Assembly (NCBI GenBank): GCA_029931535.1
Contig: JAQPZY010001555.1
Span: forward strand, 1,178,001 to 1,242,000
DNA: 64,000 nucleotides
Direction of reading: 5' to 3'
Source: Margaritifera margaritifera
Taxonomy: Eukaryota > Mollusca > Bivalvia > Unionida > Margaritiferidae
The translations under genes were made by a program, and so were the position numbers. Under the pieces are notes generated by a model. The model was not told the DNA's origin and searched no databases. It saw only the letters and a list, made by a program, of their open reading frames with translations. Shown one piece after another: positions 1 through 12,500 of the stretch (its first letter is position 1; every line of letters begins with the position of its first letter).

Positions 1-340
1 TCCAATGTAACACAGGCATAACAATCACCAGATGAATACCTTGTTTTTCCAATGTAACACATGCAAAAAACCATCACCAGACATACCTTGAGATCATTGA
101 AGGGTTCTTGTTTCCCCAGTGTAACACAGGCAAAACAATCACCAGACATATACTTTGAGATCTGCAAGGGGTTCTTGTTTTTCCAATATAACACAGGCAA
201 GACAAACCACCAGACATACATTGAGACTTGAATGGACTTGTCATTGTCACACAGTCGAAACAGTCACCAGATGAATGGTTTCAGACCTACATGGGACTCT
301 TGTTCAGTGTAATACCATAGGTAAAAGCAGAACAGCGTTA
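1..340. repeat. 67-bp minisatellite, upstream array (cut by window start)
   Basis: Degenerate tandem copies of a ~67-bp unit containing 'aatgtaacacaggcaaaac', 'aatcaccagacatatac' and 'ggggttcttgttt'. It ends about 30 bases before the EGF exon at 367. The same array precedes the duplicated EGF exon at 4367, so it belongs to the duplicated segment. Confidence 0.9.
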
Positions 341-366
341 TCCTTTAGAAATCTATGTTCTTACAG

Positions 367-560
367 ATCAAACAAGTGTTGCAGCAGCAACAGTAACAAT
401 AGGATCCAAGTCTAAAGGATGTGTGTATGGATCAGAAGAACAGTGTGGAAAACATCAGAAATGTCATATACAGAATAATGTTGATGAACAAGGCCTATGC
501 ATTTGTGATGACAACCACATGTGGGATGAGACAGGAACAAACTGCATTTGGAAATCAAAG
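367..560 (+). CDS. Exon: EGF-like domain 1 (cassette copy 1, first exon)
   Basis: Acceptor 'ttcttacag' precedes 367 and donor 'AAG|gttcgt' follows 560. It is 194 nt, entered in phase 1 and left in phase 0. A Thr/Ser/Ala-rich stretch is followed by six cysteines spaced C-x7-C-x5-C-x11-C-x-C-x13-C, an EGF-like pattern. The donor is weak (t at +3, c at +4) and is identical in the duplicate at 4560. The exon is 20 nt different from the copy at 4367-4560, and 19 of those changes fall in codons whose amino acid changes. It is probably preceded by the N-terminal exons outside the window. Confidence 0.88.
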
Positions 561-3500
561 GTTCGTGAATTACCTTGCACATAGATATATTCTGTTACTT
601 TCTTTCATGCACAAGTGAACATATCTTGAATATAAATCAGTGGATTAGATATAATCAAGTTGTATTTTGGTGTGATAAATAAGACTGGATTTGTATATCA
701 GTGGTATTGTTTAATCATCTAAACAGAATTGACATAATTTCTTACTTGATTGGTACTAGGGGTAGTGTTGTTTTGTTTTGTTTTTCTCTCACAAGCAGTA
801 AATGTAAAGACATAAAAGCTTGTACCGGGTACTTTGTTAGTCTATTTATCCTACATAAACTTTTGGTGTTTGGGTTTTGTTTTTAGCTGACATGATCATA
901 GCTGCAAGTAGGATAAAGGAATTTGCCTGCTGACTTAGCATGTGGAGCATCCTACTGGTCAGTGTTGGCCAAAAATGTATAGACAGGGTTTCCAAATCGG
1001 TCAGGTATACCTGTACATGTCTGAGGCTAGGTATGGCTCAAAACAGGCACATAATTGACCAATCAGATGCTTTCTTCAGAGGTATTTTTTACCATCATAG
1101 CCACAGAGAAAATGAAGCTGCTCAGTTTCTGTGTTCTTCCTTTGATTTTCCAAAAGGTTGAGCTAAGAGAAAACAATTTGTGAAAGTTTTTGGAAATGGC
1201 TGTTATATCCTTTTTCTTTAACAATTTACCATCAAACCTAATGTTTTTTATCTTTCCTGCAGACATGTGAGTTTGGTTTGCTACAGTGCAATGGAAAATA
1301 TGAGAGCTGTACAATAAAGGAAGGCTCGAAATCAAGACAGGGGATTTGTAGTTGTGAATCAGGTTTCTCCAGAGGTGACAGTGGTGCTTGTGTCCAAGAA
1401 ATAATATCAGGTACAATTTGGTTACCGTCTATACTTGCATACAAGTTGGAACCAACTGACAACAGCATAGACCCAGATCTGCCATCCTATAATGTGCCAG
1501 CAGATTTGGGTCTATGCAGTTTGTTAGGACTGTTCAGTAAAACAGACGACATAGACCCTGATCTATGATTGTGTAGAGTGGTGTGAGCCCCACACATTTT
1601 CCAATCCAGTCCCTACCCTTGAAGGAGCTGTAACACCTGTTCAAAAAATCATTTTGACTCCCTAGAAGTTACAAGAAAACAAATTTAGTAACTCAGCTAC
1701 ATCTTCATTTTGACTATTTAACCTTGCTTGAGTTCATTTCTACTCTACTTAGAGGGAGGAGTAGTTGAGTCTGGTTGCAAGATTTAATGTTAATGCGTGT
1801 TTGGACATACCATCTATACTCACTTATTAGTCAGATACAGCTGCAAAAACTGGATAGATCCAGGCATACTGTTGCATATTGCACCAGCTGATCTGAGTCT
1901 GTGGGGTATGGTAGGACTAATCAGTAGAACAAACAATGTAGACCCAAATCTGATGGCACATTATGCAACAGCAGATCAGGGTCTATGTTGTTTGCAGTTG
2001 AATCCAACTTATAAGCCATTATATATGGTAGTACTTGTTTTGGGGATGACTTGCTTTGGAATGTTTTCATTCGAAATAATAACGCTTATTATATTTGAAC
2101 TTTGTGAAGGAAACCAAATAAATCCATGTAAATATAACCTAATTTTAAGAGAAACAGTTACATTTATTTATCTGTATGTATATGTGCTTGTTGTCAGTAA
2201 TAGTAGATCTTTTTAGAAATTATCATTGGATGATTAGAATGAAACTTACCTTACAGGGATCGGACCACTAATTAATTTCCTATTGAACTTAATGTTAATA
2301 TATTAAAAAATAAAAATAAGTTCTTCATTAGCTCGGCATACCAACCACACAGTTCCATTCATTAGAGTTAGAGAAAAAAATTTCATCCTCAAAAAACAGG
2401 TGTTTTGTTGCATGTTTTTGAGTCTCATGATGCTATACGTAGGTGCTCCCTGGTCTGCACCTAATAACATAGCCTCACACCAAGAGTCTGTATACTATTT
2501 TGTCAGTAATAAATTAAATACAGGATATCAAAATAAAAGTAAATATTTTGTTGTCAGCTATAGTACATAGATTGAAGTTTGTGAAATTAATAATGGAACA
2601 AAATTGAGCTCATTTATTACCCAATGGGTGCATCTCAAAAGATTTAGTACTCTTTTTTTTTTATTCCCCCAACAGTAGACTGGTTCCCTGGTTGTGAAAT
2701 AATTAGTGGTCCAATACCTACCGTATATAGTCGCGTATAAGCTTGTTCTCGTATAAGCCAACCCTCCAAACTGAATAGGTAAAAACATTGAAAAGTGCAT
2801 GACCCGTGGATAAGCCGAACCATAAAACATCACCTGTTTTTGTCAAACCGAACCTCCAGGTCCTACAATACCAAGGTTTCAGGGCTAATGTCTTCTGTCT
2901 AACCTGAACCTCCAGGACCACCAGTACCAAGATTTCCTGGCTAACAGCAATATATACCAGTAGTCAACAAGAAAACTTAAACATTTTCAAATTTAGACCT
3001 TTTCTAGTGGATAAGCTGACCCCCCACCCTTTTGTTCCAGGCTTTTTTTTTTTCTTAATTATTTGACATTTTTTCCTAATTTATTTGACTTATACGCAAG
3101 TATATACTGTACATAGTACTCTTGTCATGCCCATGTTATATTGAGACCAAGCTGAGACTCTTGTTTTGTCAGTGTAACACAGGAAAAGCAATCAACAGAC
3201 AAATACCTAGAGACCTACTTGGTGTTCTTGTTTTTCCGGTGTAACACAAGCATAACAATCACTAAACATGTATCTTGAAACCTACATGAGATTCTTGTTT
3301 TACCAGTGTAACTGGTACAAACCAATCACCCGACATGTACCTTGAAAGCTACATGGGATTCTTCTGTTACCAGTGTAACACAGACAAAACAGTCACCAGA
3401 CATATACCTTGTGACTTACATAGCATTCCTGTTTTACCAATCTAACACAGGCACAACAATCACCAAACATGTACCATGAAATCTACATGGGATTCTTGTT

Positions 3501-6500
3501 TTACCCATGTAACACAGACAAAACAATCACCAGACATATACCTTGAGACCTGCATGGGATTCTTGTTTTACCAATGTAACACATTCAAAACCGTCACCAG
3601 ACATATACTTTGAACCAACAAGGGGTTCTTGTTTCCCCGATGTAATATATGCAAAACAATCAACAGACATATACCTTGAGACCTACAAGTGGTTCTTGTT
3701 TTTCCAATGTAACACAGGCAAAGTAATCACCAGACATATACTTTGGGACCTTCAAGTGGTTCTTGTTTTGCCCATGTAACACAGGCAAAGTAATCACCAG
3801 ACATATACCTTAAGATTTGCAAGGGGTTCTTGTTTTTCCAATGTAACACAGGCAAAGTAATCACCAGACATATACTTTGGGATCTTCAAGTGGTTCTTGT
3901 TTTGCCCATGTAACACAGGCAAAGTAATCACCAGACATATACCTTAAGATTTGCAAGGGGTTCTTGTTTTTCCAAGGTAACACAGGCAAAGTAATCACCA
4001 GACATATACCTTAAGATTTGCAAGGGGTTCTTGTTTTTCCAGTGTAACACAGGCAAAGTAATCACCAGACATATACCTTAAGATTTGCAAGTGGTTCTTG
4101 TTTTGCCCATGTAACACAGGCAAAGTAATCACCAGACATATACCTTAAGATTTGCAAGGGGTTCTTATTTTTCCAATGTAACACAGGCAAAACAAATCAC
4201 CAGACATATACATTGGGACTTTAATGGACTTTTTTTTATGTCATTGTCACACGGTCAAACAAATCACCAGATGAATGGTTTCATACCTTCATGGGAATCT
4301 TGTTCAGTGTAATACCATAGGTAAAAGCAAAACAACATTATCCTATGAAAATCCCTGTTCTTACAGATAAAACAAGTGTTGCAACATCAACAGTAACAAC
4401 AGCACCCAAGCCTAAAGAATGTGTGTATGGCTCAGAAGAACAGTGTGGAAAACATCAGAAATGTCTTACAGGGAATAGCATTGATGGACGAGGCCTATGC
4501 ATTTGTGTTGACAAACACATGTGGGATGAGACAGGAACAAACTGCATTTGGAAATCAAAGGTTCGTGAATTACCTTGCACATAGATATATTCTGTTACTT
4601 TCTTTTATGCACAAGTGAACATGTCTTGAATATAAATCAGTGGATTAGATATAATCAAGTTGTATTTTGATGTGATAAATAAGACTGGATTTGTATTTCA
4701 GTGGCATCACTTAATCATCTAAGCAGAATTGACATAATTTTTTACTGATTGGTACTAGGGTGAGGTTGTTTTTTGTTCTCTCACAAGCAGTAAATATAAA
4801 GAAATAAAAAGCTTTCATTTTGTCAGTCTGTTGATCCTATATAAACTTTTGATGTTTTTTTTTTATCTGACATGACCAATGCTCCAAGTAGGATAAAGGA
4901 ATTTGCCTGCTGACTTGGCACTTGGACCATCCTTTTGGTCAATGTTGGTTGAAATGTATAGACAGGGTTTCAAAATCGGTCAGGTTTACCTGTATGTGTG
5001 TGAGGCTAGGCCTGGCTCAAAACAATCAGGCATATAAGTAACCAATCAGATGCTTTTTTCAGAGGTTTGTTCACCACCATAGCCACAGAGAAAATGAAGC
5101 TGCTCAGATTATGTATTCTTCCTTTGATTTTCCAAAAGGTTGAGCTAAGAGAAAACAATTTGTGAAAGTTTTTGGAAATAGCTGTTATATCCTTTTTCTT
5201 TAACAATTTACCATCAAACCTAATGTTTTTTTATCTTTCCTGCAGACATGTGAGTTTGGTTTGCTACAGTGCAATGGAAAATATGAGAGCTGTACAATAA
5301 AGGAAGGCTCAAAATCAAGACAGGGGATTTGTAGCTGTGAATCAGGTTACTCCAGAGGTGACAGTGGTGCTTGTGTCCAAGAAATAATATCAGGTAGGAT
5401 TTGGTTACCATCTATACTTGCGTATAAGTTGGAACCTAATGAAAACAGCATAGACCCAGATCTGCCATCATATAATGTGCCAGCAGATTTGGGTCTTTGC
5501 AGTTTATTAGGACTGTTCAGTTGGACAGATGACATAGACCCTGATCTGCCAGCACATTATGCCTTTTTTCCAAGTATAACTCTTCAGGCTTTTACCATTC
5601 ATAAGCAATCAATATGTTTATTATGGAGAAAAAAAAATGTGTGTTTCCGGTTGGCCAACAGTCCCTGTATCTCATTGCCGACCCTAGTTCTTCCCCCCCC
5701 CCCAAAAAAAAATAACATTGCTGAAATTGATTTGTGCATCTAATTGAGCAGGTTTTGCCCAGTACTTTCAAGCGCTTGAAATATTTGATTTATATATAAT
5801 ATTTTTCAAAAAATAAACATAAAAAAACTACCACCTGCCTACCCTAATTTTAAAACCAGTGCAATAGGAAACACACATATTTTTTTTTTCCTTATCAATT
5901 AGATTCTGTGGACATGAGCTGCCCGGTATATTTTGGTATCTTTTTTTGTTTTATTTTGATGAGATGCACTGATGCTACTATATATGGTAGGTACTAGGTG
6001 AAAGTTACTCGAGTAAGTTTCATAACAGACCTCAAAGACCAGTTGAAACCTTTGTTCTCACTGACAGAAGTGCCAAATCCTTCAAAGTAACAGCTATAAC
6101 TTGGCATGAATAGAGATGAGAGATCAGATGTTGGTTATGTGTAATGAAGGTTACAGGAAGTGTGTCTGTTCTTATTGACAAAATGGTGTTGACAATCCTT
6201 CTTTGGTGTGAATGTAGATATGCGAACCATTACGCTTTTGGCGTAATCATTACGCTTTTTTTCACCTAATTATATCTTATGCTCGCCTGTATATGGATTA
6301 CACTTTTTTGGTACATTAACAAAAATAAAAATAAAGCAATAAAAAGTTGTGTTTGTCATTTTTATTATCATCTCTTTAATCCTATATAAATTTGAGAATA
6401 TTGTTAAAAAGAAGACTGCTGCGTAAGAATAGTGTAAGAGTACATTTGTCCATCGTAGACCTACATCTACTTTCCTTATTTTCTATTTATAGCAGCTGTA

Positions 6501-9500
6501 TATGAGACATTTCCAAGAAAACAGACAGGTTTCTTCAATTTGAAAACTTTTATCACAAATTCATTATATTTTGATAATATATTTAGGCAGCAGACCAGTC
6601 TATACTAAAAAAAAAATGACACCAGATGTTGGGCAAAAGAAGCTTTATCGATGTGACTCGGATGTTATATCACTGAAACATGTTAGAGGAGATGGATCTT
6701 TTTAAACTTCAAAACATGTCAGATTAGAAAAAGGACAAATCAATAGCTCTTTACAAATTTAAAAAGAAGAATATGAGAGTGATGTAATACAGCACTCAGA
6801 CTAAGCACATTGTCATGCTCATTGCAGAATTTGTGGACTTGACTTTACAATCATTCAGCAAAAGTTAGACATGTAGACTAGTTAAAGTGAGTGTTGTATA
6901 TAAATAATTTGTCAGTATGTTTTGTGTTTGTATTCTGGTACTAATCCACATGGATTTTGCCGATTTGTGACAAGAATTTTAACCAGCTGCAGATCCAGGT
7001 TAATAGCAAAAATAAATGTACATTTTTCATATAGTTTAATGTAATTATGGCATGTAATATATATATTGCACTTTTTATGCTCAGATTACGCTTCTTTGCC
7101 ACTTAGTAATAATTATGCTTATACCTCTCTAGGGGTCAGCATGTATGTGAATGTAGACATTTACGGATAATATAATACAGCATGGTAATGTAAAGGTGAC
7201 TCATTTTGCAGTGTATATGATTTTTCTTGGGATTTAAGCTGACTGGAGTACATATAAACTATTTTAAATATTTCAACTTGAAACATATTGAAACTCGAGG
7301 AATATGGTATGTATTTTTATTTTCATTTATATGTACTATTTTATTTCTGTTTCTCTTTGACAAAAGCTTCAGCTAAACAAGGACATTTAAAAGTAAAGTA
7401 TATTCAGCAAAATTGCATGAAAGAAGGGCTGGAATTTCTCTCTTTCTTTTTCTCTATTTCTTTCATACTAAAGCAAACGAACTACATTCATCTGGAGTAA
7501 TGTTATATTGGATCATTATTTATTTTGAGGACAAAGTTTCAGAATAAAGGTGTGATGATGGGATACAAAAATGTCTGTAACATATTTATCCATTTTCAGA
7601 CTTAATGTACTTTGAAAGTCAATGAATTACAATAAACACATAATATATTTGTCAAACCCACTTTAGTGGGAAGCAAAACATTGAAGTCATTTTTCTGATG
7701 GTAATGGCAGTGGCAGCAATAAGAGTTTATGAATTTTTGGGTTAAAGTTCATTTTGTATATATTTTCTAAACCACTTGAAATATTCTCATCATACTTGGC
7801 AATAATCATTATCAATCTAAGACACTTCATTCACTTGTCCCTTTTACCTTGGGGTCAAGGTCATGGTCATAGAAAATTTGCATTAAGGTTTAAAGTGTTT
7901 TCATTTTCTTTTATTTTTCTAAACACCTTGATGGATTTTGTTTATACATTGGATGAATCATGACAATTCATTCTGTAACATGCTCCCTGTCCCCATTTGG
8001 CCTTGGCATCAAGGTCACGTGTTTTACAGCAATGCTCTAATAATGGGTGCAAAACATGCAGGCCCTGTCCTTCTGGTATTATTATTTCCTCACAAGTGTT
8101 ACCTTATTACACGCATGTTTAAACAAATTCAGACAACATATTATACTGTAGTGTACCATGCTTTTTAGCGCAACTTTGTCAGATGCACATGAATTTAATA
8201 TTGATAATCATTTAGATGTTTCGAGTCTTCAGTATTGCATCATTTATTTTTTTAACACAACCACTCCCCCAAAACTGATTTTTCGTATACTTTGTATTAT
8301 GTACATTAAAAAAAATGTGTAATTTTTCTTTTGTGTGCAAAAATTACATGAATTACAGAATTTTATTTTGAGTGGAGAAACATTTTTTTCTTTATGATAT
8401 AAAGCATAGTTAGTCATATTTTAAGGAAAAAAATTAGCATTAGTACTCTGAACACTGGGAAATGCAGAGTAATATGATGGCCATGTAAGGATAAGATGAT
8501 GCTGTGTAATGAGCATGTGAGGGTCATATGATATGACCTTGAGGGCAATAAAACTAAATCATCAGCAATGTCATTGTAAGTGTGGTGTTGAAATTTTTGA
8601 AAGTCATATATCTAATACAGCATTTACTGTATTCATGTGAGACTTTTTTTGAAATGTTACTGTATGTCAAGAAAACATGTGCCTTGATATGCTAGGAGTT
8701 CCATCTCACTTGGATAACAGTGGTGACAGGTGAAACATAAATATCTGCACAAAACCTTTATTTTGCATTACACATATACACACACTTTATAATGTTGTGA
8801 TAAGGACCAGTGACTGACGTTACTTTAGATTTCATGCCTGTTGTGATTCATGATGGCATTGTTTTCTTATCTCCAAAAAACTATCTAAAGACTTTTTTCT
8901 TTTTTCCCTTCAATCTAAACAAGTCCTCTTAAATTTAATTTGCTTGTTTCATTCTTATTTCTGATTTTTTTTCCCCAGATAATGGTACCGTGTCTGTTAC
9001 CCAAGGTCCTGCAATTTCGGTAAGTATTCACTTGAATATTCTGTAAATTTTCTACATGGTATGGCCAGAATTTCATCTTCAGGACTTAAGTCTAGACTTA
9101 AATTTGATTTTGTAATCCAGTTATCTGATTGGCTGAATTTAAGTCCGACTTAAGATTGAACAATTAAATTTCTTAAGTCTAGCCTTTACTTGAGGACTTA
9201 TGTCAGTGAATTTGGGAACTGGTATTATCTGGCATCAGTTTTTCCAATAATTGCCTTGATAACTATGCAATAAATGTGAACGATTTCTTACAAGTAAATA
9301 GCAAATTCAATCAGTTTATCTGACAATCACCTTTATTTAATGTTTATAGTAGTAATGATTTATGTGAGATAAATGAGGCTGCATGTCATCATAGGACACT
9401 CCTTACCATAACATAATTCTTTCTACTGCTAAGGGAGCTGTGGTAGCTCAGTTGGTAGAGCATTAGACTCATAATCCAACAGTCTCGAGTTAAATACCTG

Positions 9501-12500
9501 CCCAGGCCAGCCTTTGTTGGCTGCTTTGGCGTGTCCTTGGGAAAGGCACTTAGCTCCCATTTCCTCAGCACAATATGTCCAATAATATGTTAAAAGTGCC
9601 ATTAAAATCCCCCCCAATAAATTCTAGTGCTAAATTTCAATAGATAGAGTATAGGAAACAGTCTGTGGGATATTGATTTTGTTTCATGGGCATGCCCTTT
9701 ACATGTAGTAGTATTGTAGGTGGATAAAGGAAATCAGTGTTGAAATTGGAACTATACTGGAAACAATAATAGCCTTGTTAGGGCCCTGTTTGATGAAGGT
9801 GATGGAGCCTTGTTGTAATCAGGGCCGTTGTAAGGGGTGGGCAATCGCCCAGGGCCCCAAGCCTGAGGGGCACCATTTCGCGGAGTTTGCGGTATTTTTT
9901 CTCAGGTTGGGGGTAAGCTGAAGGCGACACATACCCGGGGCGCCATTTCTTGCAGCGCAAACTTGCGATGGCCCTGGTTGTAATCATGCTGCCAATCATC
10001 TGTTAAAACATGAACAGTTTGGTTTTCTCAAGATAGCTTTACAGGGATTATTGGATTATAAGTAAATTTTATAGCACGATAACTTGATGGGGATTATTGG
10101 ATTATAAGTAAGTTTGGAGTGCTGTGTTCTATATTGATGAGGCCTCAAAAGAGTTTGATTTTCAACCATCAGTGTTGTCATTGACCGGAGTTATAGCCCC
10201 TGATTGTCTGACTCCAAACTTTCATTTCTGCAGCTTAACTTTACCAAGGATTGTTGGATTTCAGTCAAATTTGAATTGAAGCTTTTAACTGATAAGACCT
10301 TGAGTGAGTTTGATTTCCAGCACTCCATAACTTTATTTACAGGTGTTATGCCCTTTGATTGCCCATCCTCTTGTATTTGGTTTCTGCAGCATGACTTTTC
10401 CAAGGTTTGTTGGATTTCAACCAAACTGGGCATGCAGCTTTCTGTTGATCAGACCTTGAATGAGTTATATTTCTAGCATTCCATGGCATCATTTTCAGGA
10501 GTTATGCCCCCTGATTGCTCATCCTTCTGACTTTGGTTTCTGTATGACTTTAAGATTGGTTGGATTTGAACCAGATTTGGCATGCAGCTTCATATTAATG
10601 AGAACTTGAATGAATATGAATTCTGGTGTTCCATGCATTATTTACAAGAGTTATGCCCCCTGATTTACACACTCGCACACACACATATCCCACCCACCCC
10701 ACCCACCAACTTCAGTTTCTACAGCTTTATACTTATGTGACCTTGAATGAGTGATTTCCAATGTTCCATGACATCATTGCAGAAGTCATGCCATTTGATT
10801 ATCCCTCTTCCTGACTTTGGTTTCCATGCAGGTTTACTTTATCAAGGATGGTTGGATTTCCTACAGAATTTGCATGCAGTTTTATATTGATGAGACCTTG
10901 ATTGAGTTCAATTTCCAGCATTTTACAGTGTCATTTACATGAATTATGCCCACTAATTTGTCATCCTCCTTACATATGTTTCCTCAGCATAAGTAGAGAA
11001 TGTAGAGCCATGGTGGTTCAGTGGTTACAATGTTGGAATCATGACCAGAAGAATGCAGGTTCAATTCCCACCATCTGATCAACTTGGATCAACTGTCATG
11101 GTGTGTCCCTGTCAAGATAATTAACTCTAAATAACAATCAAAGTATTGCTGTGTCATAAAAAAATTCAAGCCCTTACTAAGAAATGTTGGATTTAAACTC
11201 AATTTATCATACACCTTTATATTGACGAGTTGGATTTCCAGCATTCCACATCATCTTATAGACTATTTTGTCTCTAAATGCCCATTCTTATAAATTTGAT
11301 TTTTTTTATTATTTGAACTCTATTAAGAAACATTTTGATAATGAACGACCATAGAAAATTATTTAACTTTTTTTTAAAATAGAATGTGGCTTATGTAACA
11401 AATGTTGACTCGGCATTTTAAGGATTTTAAATGTTTAAAATTGTATCTTTTATTTTATATAATTTTTAAGCATTTTAATATATTAACCTTTTACCTTTTA
11501 GTTGATAGGGGTGCATGTTTATTCTGATTTGGAAGGGGTTTATCTTCTGACCATTTTTAGCAATTTTTACTTTCACATTTTTATAACTTAACTATTAATT
11601 GGTACTAAATACTAAGATAGGATTATACTGACATGCTGTTAAACCCCATTCCAGAGGTTCAGAAAGTATGTGGATTGTTGTTGGGCATTTGTTTTGTTAG
11701 AGACAGTTGTAGGCTATCCCACACACCCTCGCCAACTGAACCATTCATCTTATCTTGGAAACTAATGCCAATATATATCCAAATTTTGTCTTTTATTCAA
11801 GTTTTTAAATCATTATCTATCTATGGAATTACCAATAAGCAAAAATCTGACGCAATCAAATTTTATTTCTTGAAATGTGGCTAGAAATCGAGATGTCGGC
11901 TGCATCACTCAGATGTACATGGGCCAGATCACATTGTACTTGTTTACATGTAGTGTAGGTGGACATGACTTTGGTACGGGAACCCTTTAAGTCGTTGGGG
12001 TGGAACAGTTCGGCTGTTACAATAGAACTTGCTATTCCGTTTTTGCTGTGCATTGGTACAAATCCATTGTTATCAGCATACATTATAATTGGAATTAGTA
12101 ATATTTCAGTCTTTTTTAAAACATTGTTGAGGATCCTTCTATAGCCATGAGCTCAAATTGTCTGCTCCCAAACTTAGTTGCTTAGTTGCAGCAGGAAACA
12201 AGTTTATATACATTGTTCCATGTACTGTAGCCCCAAGTCAATTTCACACCTGTTGCATTGCACATCTTATGTGTAAGATAAAGTAAATACTTGTACATGA
12301 GTTTGACTTAAAACAGTTATTTATCAAGTCTGAATATGAGTTTCTTAGCAGAAACTCCCAGTTTCTGATTTGGCATTTTATAGTTAGTCAAAATATCAGT
12401 TTTGACAGACATGTCTGGCATACATGACAGATTCCAGAGTCCCAATACATACATACAGATTTGTAATTTCTTGTGTTCTCCCAATCCAGTTTGATAATTA

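Noticed and set aside
1063..1468. Minus-strand ORFs opposite the EGF exons (also 5006-5535)
   Set aside because: Antisense shadows of conserved exons and introns, duplicated together with them; no domain recognised.
1..4235. Arrays that superficially resemble CRISPR (67-bp and 52-bp units)
   Set aside because: Whole units are tandemly repeated with no unique spacers, no cas genes, and the window is an animal gene.
6225..7140. Possible ~0.9-kb element bounded by 'attacgctttt' motifs
   Set aside because: The motifs are short, not clearly inverted at both ends, and no target duplication is visible.
9432..9505. Possible tRNA-Met gene
   Set aside because: Box A and B and a CAT loop are visible, but the acceptor stem does not pair and a SINE body follows.
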